Positions 58,295 to 64,000 of a DNA stretch of 64,000 nucleotides are shown here, piece after piece (positions within the stretch are counted from its first letter, which is position 1; each line of letters starts with the position of its first letter). The stretch spans positions 2,795,186 to 2,859,185 of the forward strand of contig NW_003101680.1 of NCBI RefSeq assembly GCF_000003855.2, given 5' to 3'. Below the pieces are notes generated by a model that saw nothing but the letters and a program-made list of their open reading frames with translations, had not been told where the DNA came from and did not search any database. A program made the position numbers and the translations under genes. Source of the DNA: Blastomyces gilchristii SLH14081. Lineage: Eukaryota; Ascomycota; Eurotiomycetes; Onygenales; Ajellomycetaceae.

Positions 58295-61080
58295 TAGACT
58301 GGCTGCCGGGACCATGAATTTCACATTTAGTTCCATTTGGTCTGGTTTTATACATTTCTTGACGTGAGTCTCACCAGGACCAAGCCTTAAAAAAATCTGA
58401 AAATGGATTATTTTTGAGAGAAATGATGTGAAAAATGACCAGATTTATTTCAAGAACAGTGAAATGAGAGTAATTTCTCAGAATAAACTGTGAAAGATAA
58501 TCATTCTTTCAAAATCAGAATGAGACTGAGACTGAAGATCAAATTCAGTCTTATTCAGTTCATTCAGTGATTACTTATATAATCAGAATTTAGTAATGAT
58601 TATTGATAACACTTATAAAATAATTAAATACATTCTTGTATAAGTTTATTCTTTACTTTCTTATAAAAACTACACTTCTCTGATATACTGTGATCAGAGA
58701 TATTAAACTGTCTGATAATTTCATATTTTACAATCATGAGTTTCTTGATTATTTCTTCTTATAATTGTTCTCAGTGATAGTAATAAATATCTCAGCTTGA
58801 GTTGAACTTTCACTTCATTCTCACCTCTGTCAATGAAATTGTCAGAATATCATATATTATCAGTATAACAGTTGAATATGTACTCTTAACAATTTTTCAT
58901 AACTCTAGAATTGATTTAATGTGTAAATTTATTAAATTATCTTGAAGATAGCAGTCAAATTCAGTTTTATAAGTATATAGTGTTGCCTGATTTTCAGTTG
59001 CAATTAATGTATATAAGTTCTGTTTCAAAGTTAGTATTATAGTTCTATGTGATATGAAGTATTATCAAAGATTATTACTTACTAGAGAATTGTATTTCAC
59101 TGTCTTTACATCTCTAACATCTGATCATTCAAATCTCTGATAGTTAATATTGTAGTAGTCTTAGACTAATTTAATATACAAGTCTTATTTCTTCTCTATT
59201 CAATCTTGAGAAGTGTAGATATTAACTTAATGAAAGAGATCTAGTAGAGCTGCTACAGTATAGTACTCTGTAAAAGATTGTTCAGTTTTGCTGTAGTAAT
59301 ATATCAGTTTATTTCCTACAGTAATAATAGCCTGTGCTATAGCATTATCTCAGACTGAATTTCTTTTTAAGTGATTTAACTGCTTCTTAAGATAAGTAAA
59401 TAAACTGTTATACACTCATCAGACTGACTGCAGTATTAATATATGAGTGATTGAAACTGTCTTTGTTATCTTATAAAACTGAAACAGTAAATCAATCACA
59501 TATTTCAACTGAGTTCACTTCATATCAGAAAGTTTCAATGTCTGAATCTTTTCTCAATCAGAGTGTTACACTCAATGATCAATTATCTGATATAATTAAA
59601 GAGTCTGAACAGTTATCTTATATATTAAACTTCACTATATTCTAATATTCTGTATCATATTCAGTGATGTGACTGATTTATTTATTTATTAAATATCATG
59701 AAATCGTTGTTATTATTTAGAGAAGGTACAAATTATATTAGCAATGTTTCAAATCTGTGATATTTAAATTATTAGTCAATCTATTCAAAATTAACAGTAG
59801 TATTATTAAAAAGTATTACTAAAAAGCAATATTAAAAAGTGTTGTCAAAAAACATTATCTTTTGTAAAGTGAATGTAAAAGTTACTTGAGTAATCACTTT
59901 CATCTCATTCTCATCTCAAGAATCAGTCATCTCATTATTCTTCATCTTGATATTAAGATTCTTTATCAGTGTTTGTATCACAAGTTGAATCATATAAGTA
60001 ATATAGAGAATATAACCTTGTTTATTATTTCAGGAATACAAAGTCAATTTTTGCTTCAAGCTGTTTATCATAGTGTAGTTATTCACAGCATTATCAGTTG
60101 TAATTGTAAGAAGACTGAGACTAATATCTTAATAGTTATTTTTAATCACAGTTATTAATATCTCTGTTATATAATCCTCAGTATAACTACTGATCAATGA
60201 TTCAAAATCAATTAATATCTCTTAATAAGTTCAGTTCTCATCAATATAATAACATGTAACTCTTATAAATACAAGATTATTTGTACTAGTTCATGCATTC
60301 ACTGTGAGAGACACTTTTCAATGATTCTTCAACTCTGATTCTAGATATTGTATATTAACTTTGTAATATATCTCAAGATTGAACTGAAGACAGAATCAAT
60401 ATGAAATATGAAGATTTGAATTAAGCATTTAAAGAAGTGTTCAGAATTCAGAGTTTTCAATTGATTGAAGAGAAAGATTCAGAGATATATATATACAAAG
60501 TAATTCTTCACAGAAGTTATCAGATAAGAGTTATGAAATCAGAGTACTGATATATGATTATTTTTATATAATTTTCTTCAAATTAGAAAGTTAGTATTAC
60601 TAAAAATCATTATCTGATAGAGTAACTTATCAGCTCAGTAGTAATTTTCTGATTATTTTTCTTTTATTATCTGCATTCTGATAACTTCAGATGTCAGAAA
60701 ATTTCTTCAGAACTATAATCAGTTTATAATAAATGTTTCTGAATGAAGTTGTAGTAATTGTAGCAGAGAGATGACTCTTCAGTAATCTGTAATACAATCT
60801 GTTGATAATTATTTCATAGTTTATCTTAGTATTTATGTTGAGTGTTTCATAAATTTTGTGACCTGAAATCAGATATGAAGAATAAAGTGATTATTTATTA
60901 TAATTGAAAGAGAGCATTCTGTGTTGAATTGTAAATAACATAGACTTTGTAATTCACAGTGATTTCTTAAAGAGTTTATAAATCTTCAATAGAAGTAAAA
61001 GAAGTGAAAGAAATGAATTTAGAAGATATAATAATAATTTAAGAAAGATGATAATTTATTTTCAATAACTGATCACTGAT
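58295..61080 (-). mobile_element. hAT-2: transposase-bearing hAT relic
   Basis: Left terminus TAGACTGGCTGCCGGGACCA at 58295, preceded by the candidate target duplication ATTATAAC (58287-58294). The first about 110 bp are shared with m1-m7, then it diverges into transposase sequence read on the minus strand. The far end is not located; the stated end is approximate. Unlike hAT-1 it has no internal duplication and no insertion. Confidence 0.8.
58420..61000 (-). pseudogene. hAT transposase relic
   Basis: Minus strand, stops read as Trp. Core start TSTNNLVFIRVTCYYIDEN (about 60290-60225), equivalent to the hAT block with S.n..f..vt.HYiDe.w. Next DF.SLISSYTEDYITEILI and, about 60120-60080, a DNT.TNYTI block equal to the hAT DNAsNN motif. 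Then ITYIIQLVMQTL-like sequence (C.aHilNLv). The C-terminal dimerisation region YY.VAALLDL.Y is at about 59270-59200. Tract 60300-61000 is probably the N-terminal third, but no BED zinc finger is recognisable. Dead by many stops. Confidence 0.7.
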
Positions 61081-61354
61081 ATGTGTAAGAAGAATTAATA
61101 TAAGAGAAAATAATCTTCTTTCTTAGCTTAGTTATAATTTTAGTACTAACTCAGATTGAATATCATTGATGTATAAAAGTAAATAAACAATCTTGATTAA
61201 TCTCTGTCATATTTCTTGAAATATATTAATATTATGAAAGAGAGTGTTACTAAATTATGTTATCAGATAATATTATTAAAAATATATTAATATTATGAAT
61301 ATTAATATTGAAAAAATGTTGATACTTATACATTAGAGTAGCATGATAGTTGAA

Positions 61355-61371
61355 TATATATATATATATTA
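61355..61371. repeat. (TA)n microsatellite
   Basis: TATATATATATATATT run in an AT-rich spacer between hAT-2 and the next relic. The interval 61080-61485 shows no gene. Confidence 0.8.
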
Positions 61372-61485
61372 TTCCTGACATTGATAATTGATTATAACTT
61401 GTATAATAATTTTTGAAAACTTAAAATTAATTTCAATTATTAACTAATAGTTATGAACTTATAACTAACTAATATAAAAAGAAAA

Positions 61486-62481
61486 AAACTTTTTCTACTT
61501 ATTATCTTTCTTCTCTTTCTCATTCTTCTTATCATTCTTTACAATTTACTTCTCATTCTTATTCTTCTTCTTCTTCTTCTCATCTGAGATGATAATTATC
61601 TTAAAATCTCTCTCTGCTGCCTTCTCAGAGAAGAATTCTCACTACTCTCTCTCAGTCAGGTCAATCTGCATCTCAAAATCCTGCATTTTCTGATCTGCTG
61701 TCTCAGGTTTCATCTCAGTAGTAAGCAGATTGACATGCTCAGAGAGCAGAGCTGTCTTCTCAATATTCTGAATTATGAAGTGTATTTAAGACCTGAATAA
61801 GGCCTCAATCTTCTTCTTCTCTGCCAGCTCCTGCTAATCAATTAGAGAACAGAAGTGTTATCAAACATTATTATCTCTCAATAAAAAACTTATCAGTTTT
61901 AACTTCTTTATCTCTTACTTCAATATCTTCTTAATCTTCTTCTACTGCTGCTTATTTACAGTAACACTCTTCTTCTTTCTCTCTCTCTTTATCTTGATCT
62001 TAAATTATTCTCAGAACTTCTTCTGGTCTCACTGCTACTGTATAAAACTCTTCACTATCTTCTTTTTCAATCTCTCACAGGTGATGTTATCTGTATTATT
62101 TCTATACTTAGTTCAGTCTAAATCTATCAGAAGTATTACTTAAAATTGTTATTATTCTACTCTCTTATGAAGTCTCTTCAAGATATTATAACATGTCTTG
62201 TGATCTGTCTTCTCACACTTAAATGCCTTCTTCTTCTCTTTCTTCAATCTGTGATAATACTCACGCGCCTTGATGATCTGCAGAACCGCAGAATATTTGA
62301 AGAGAAATGACATGATTAGTTTTAATGAGCATTGAGAGCGAGATGAAGACAGACAATGACATGATAATAATAATAATGATAATAATAATAATAATGATAG
62401 TAATGATAATGATAATGATGATGATGATGATAATAATGAAAGAGAGAGTGTATTGAAATATATTATTAACTTATCAAACAT
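61486..62481 (-). pseudogene. Lys/Glu-rich relic of unknown family
   Basis: Minus-strand reading gives an N-terminal Ser/Leu stretch encoded by a trinucleotide repeat, then KYSAVLQIIKAREYYHRLKK, then CEKTDHKTCYNILKRLHKRV (62260-62155). A long basic region follows (ERLKKKIVKSFIQ..., about 62085-61900) with stops at former Trp sites, then QELAEKKKIEALFRS, then a KTALLSEHVNLLTTEMKPET stretch (about 61830-61690) ending in a Lys/Asn/Glu tail. GTTTGATAAC...TTGATTAG near 61870-61838 may be a short intron. The basic helical C-terminus is reminiscent of fungal pogo-type transposase tails, but this is a guess. Stretches near 62265-62290 keep CG. Confidence 0.4.
62358..62440. repeat. Trinucleotide microsatellite (ATA/ATG variants)
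   Basis: AATAATAATAATGATAATAATA... and GATGATGATGATGATAATAA make an imperfect (GAT/AAT)n tract. On the minus strand it encodes the Leu/Ser run of the overlapping relic. Confidence 0.85.
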
Positions 62482-63538
62482 GAAGAGATAAAGAAACTAT
62501 TAACAGCTTTCAGAGATGTACAGAAATAACTACAGTGTTATATAGCAACATTATCTTCATTTAATACATGCACTATTGATATTCTTTGTATATATTTATC
62601 ATATAATCTATATCAGAGATACATGCAGAAAACAAATCTTTGTTACTAGAGAGAATGATTACAGTGATTCTTTATTTTTATATTATAAAGATAAGTTATT
62701 CTCATTTCTTTCTTCTCTCTTTTCTCTTCTTCTTCAACTCATCACTAAGTTCAAGCTAGTATGAAAACTATTAAAACACTCTTAGAAACTCTCAAATTGA
62801 AGAGTATAGACTAATCAAATTTTAAATACAGATGAATTAAATTATATTTAATAATACTAATTATTCATCTCTCTCTTAATAAAATAACAGTCATGTCTTT
62901 CTCTCTCTCTCTAAACAAAACATGACCTGTGAAAAGTGAGTATCATATTAGACTATAATAATCAACACAGTCTCAGTACACAGAGCTGTATACACACAGC
63001 ACATGCTGAACTGAGAGACTGTGTGAGTTGCAAACTGACAGCAGTATCTCAGAGAGAGCTGTGCAGTGTAAGATAGCTGTAACTCTCAGTTATATATACA
63101 GAGAGTGAATTGCTGCAGTAAGTGCATGTGCATTGCATGAAAATAACACTTTTTGATAACACTCAGTCTCTAATATCATGAAAATAGAGTCTCTCTGTGA
63201 GATTCATTTTTATTAGAAGTTGAGAAATCTTATATTTCTCAAGATCATCTTCACATGCCTTGTTCATGAAATCAATAAGAGAAATTATCAATTTCAGTGT
63301 TCTACTCTTGATATTATTCAAGTGATAGCAGAGTTCATTCTGATCACACTTTTTAAGTGTATATTTTCTAATTATTCACATTTATACAGATATATACTGA
63401 TTATTTATTAGATAATGTTAAGATAATAACTCATCACAGCTGTGTTATTCTCACTATGAGAAATATATAATTGATGATGAATATTGTGAAGACTCTAAAG
63501 AGTGAGTATTTTAAAAGTACTGTAACTCTATGATCTTG
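62482..63538. other. AT-rich spacer, no recognised gene
   Basis: Only short open frames. CT-rich runs lie at 62890-62915. A 22-bp stretch at 63143-63164 matches the internal AACACTTTTTGATAACACT signature of the short hAT copies but has no terminal repeats around it. The palindrome-like CTGTGTG/CAGAGAG-rich tract 62960-63120 is of unknown nature. Confidence 0.5.
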
Positions 63539-63680
63539 ATTTTTTTTATTTTTATTTTTTATTTTTTTCTTTTTCTTTTCTTTTTTTTTTTTCTTTCTCT
63601 TTTTTTTTCTTTTTTTATTGTGATTTTTTCTTGTTTTTGTTTTGTTTTTTGTTTTTTATTTTTTTTTGTATTTTATATTT
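63539..63680. repeat. Poly-T/pyrimidine tract
   Basis: About 140 bp that is almost pure T with scattered A, C and G. It could be a poly-A tail remnant of a minus-strand retroelement or simple low-complexity sequence. 63681-64000 shows no gene. Confidence 0.8.
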
Positions 63681-64000
63681 TTTTCATAATTAAAATTATA
63701 TAAATTATGATCTGTGTTTAGAAAAGTAATAATATTTAATAACACTCTCTGTTGAATTTTCAACAAATGAGCACTATATTATAATATTATGTAAGTGAGA
63801 AATGATTTTATAATCTCATTTAATGCCATTCTCAATAATGAGATCAGAATGAAAATGTAACTAAGAATTCAAACATATTCTTTATCTGAGAATAGATTTT
63901 TATTTGAAAAGTGAATCTGAGACCTTTAATATTTGAAATAATGTGATTTGAAATCAATGTGATGAACACAAACCATGATCAGAAGTAATGCTTTTAGACA

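Noticed and set aside
61080..61480. Right terminus of hAT-2 (ATTATAAC at 61391)
   Set aside because: The octamer matches the left flank, but the sequence before it has no TAGACTG-type inverted end, so it is probably chance in AT-rich DNA.
63143..63164. An eighth short hAT copy
   Set aside because: Only a 22-bp internal match; no terminal repeats or 8-bp duplication nearby.
1..64000. Classic CpA-type RIP
   Set aside because: CA and TG are not depleted by eye; the loss is in CC/GG/CG. A proper count is needed, so only the canonical version is rejected.

Overview
This window looks like a transposon graveyard from a filamentous fungus, most likely a Pezizomycotina ascomycete. I found no intact host gene, rRNA, functional tRNA or CRISPR array. 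The sequence is very AT-rich, and decayed coding regions read through as protein only if TGA/TAG are taken as former Trp codons. Differences between the paired LTRs and target-site duplications (TSDs) I compared are almost all C:G to T:A transitions. This resembles repeat-induced point mutation (RIP), but by eye CC, GG and CG are nearly gone while CA and TG stay common, unlike classic CpA-type RIP.

Almost everything can be assigned to a few element families, and most boundaries are fixed by TSDs. (1) Family A, a chromodomain Ty3/gypsy element with 258-bp LTRs: A1 (13961-21222, +) and A2 (42182-52123, -). (2) Family B, a second Ty3/gypsy family with LTRs of variable length: B1 (13296-26136, -), B2 (52502-58213, -) and B3 (scattered 4778-29640, +). 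(3) A third gypsy RT fragment (4214-4777). (4) A Ty1/copia gag-protease relic (about 8877-11100, -). (5) Tad1-like LINEs L1-L4 (774-2625, 6050-8877, 33291-38497, 46291-48060); L4 is clearly the youngest. (6) Three tRNA-derived SINEs S1-S3 (27170-27558, 40590-40963, 49306-49681). (7) hAT DNA transposons: transposase-bearing relics at both window ends (1-4205 and 58295-about 61080) plus seven short copies m1-m7 of about 440-506 bp with 8-bp TSDs. (8) A Plavaka-type (CACTA-like) transposase relic (about 30568-33290 and 38498-about 40590, -).

Layout, left to right: hAT-1 with LINE L1 inside it and an internal 440-bp duplication; a gypsy C fragment broken by the B3 5' LTR; B3 gag; L2 (containing m1); the copia relic (containing m2); B3 pol, cut by B1, which is itself cut by A1; then B3 integrase cut by S1; a three-copy hAT nest at the B3 3' LTR; a piece of family A LTR; m6; the Plavaka relic split by L3 and S2; A2 carrying S3, L4 and m7; B2; hAT-2; and an AT-rich right flank with a Lys/Glu-rich relic and a poly-T tract.

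The parasites form partner pairs. The short hAT copies share long terminal sequence with the transposase-bearing hAT, which implies they were mobilised by it. The SINEs share their 3' end (a TGCATA...TATAAT.GAAGAATAAT tail) with the LINEs, which implies they use LINE reverse transcriptase. Relative ages can be read from the nesting: B3, then B1, then A1; and A2, then the little-mutated L4 and S3.
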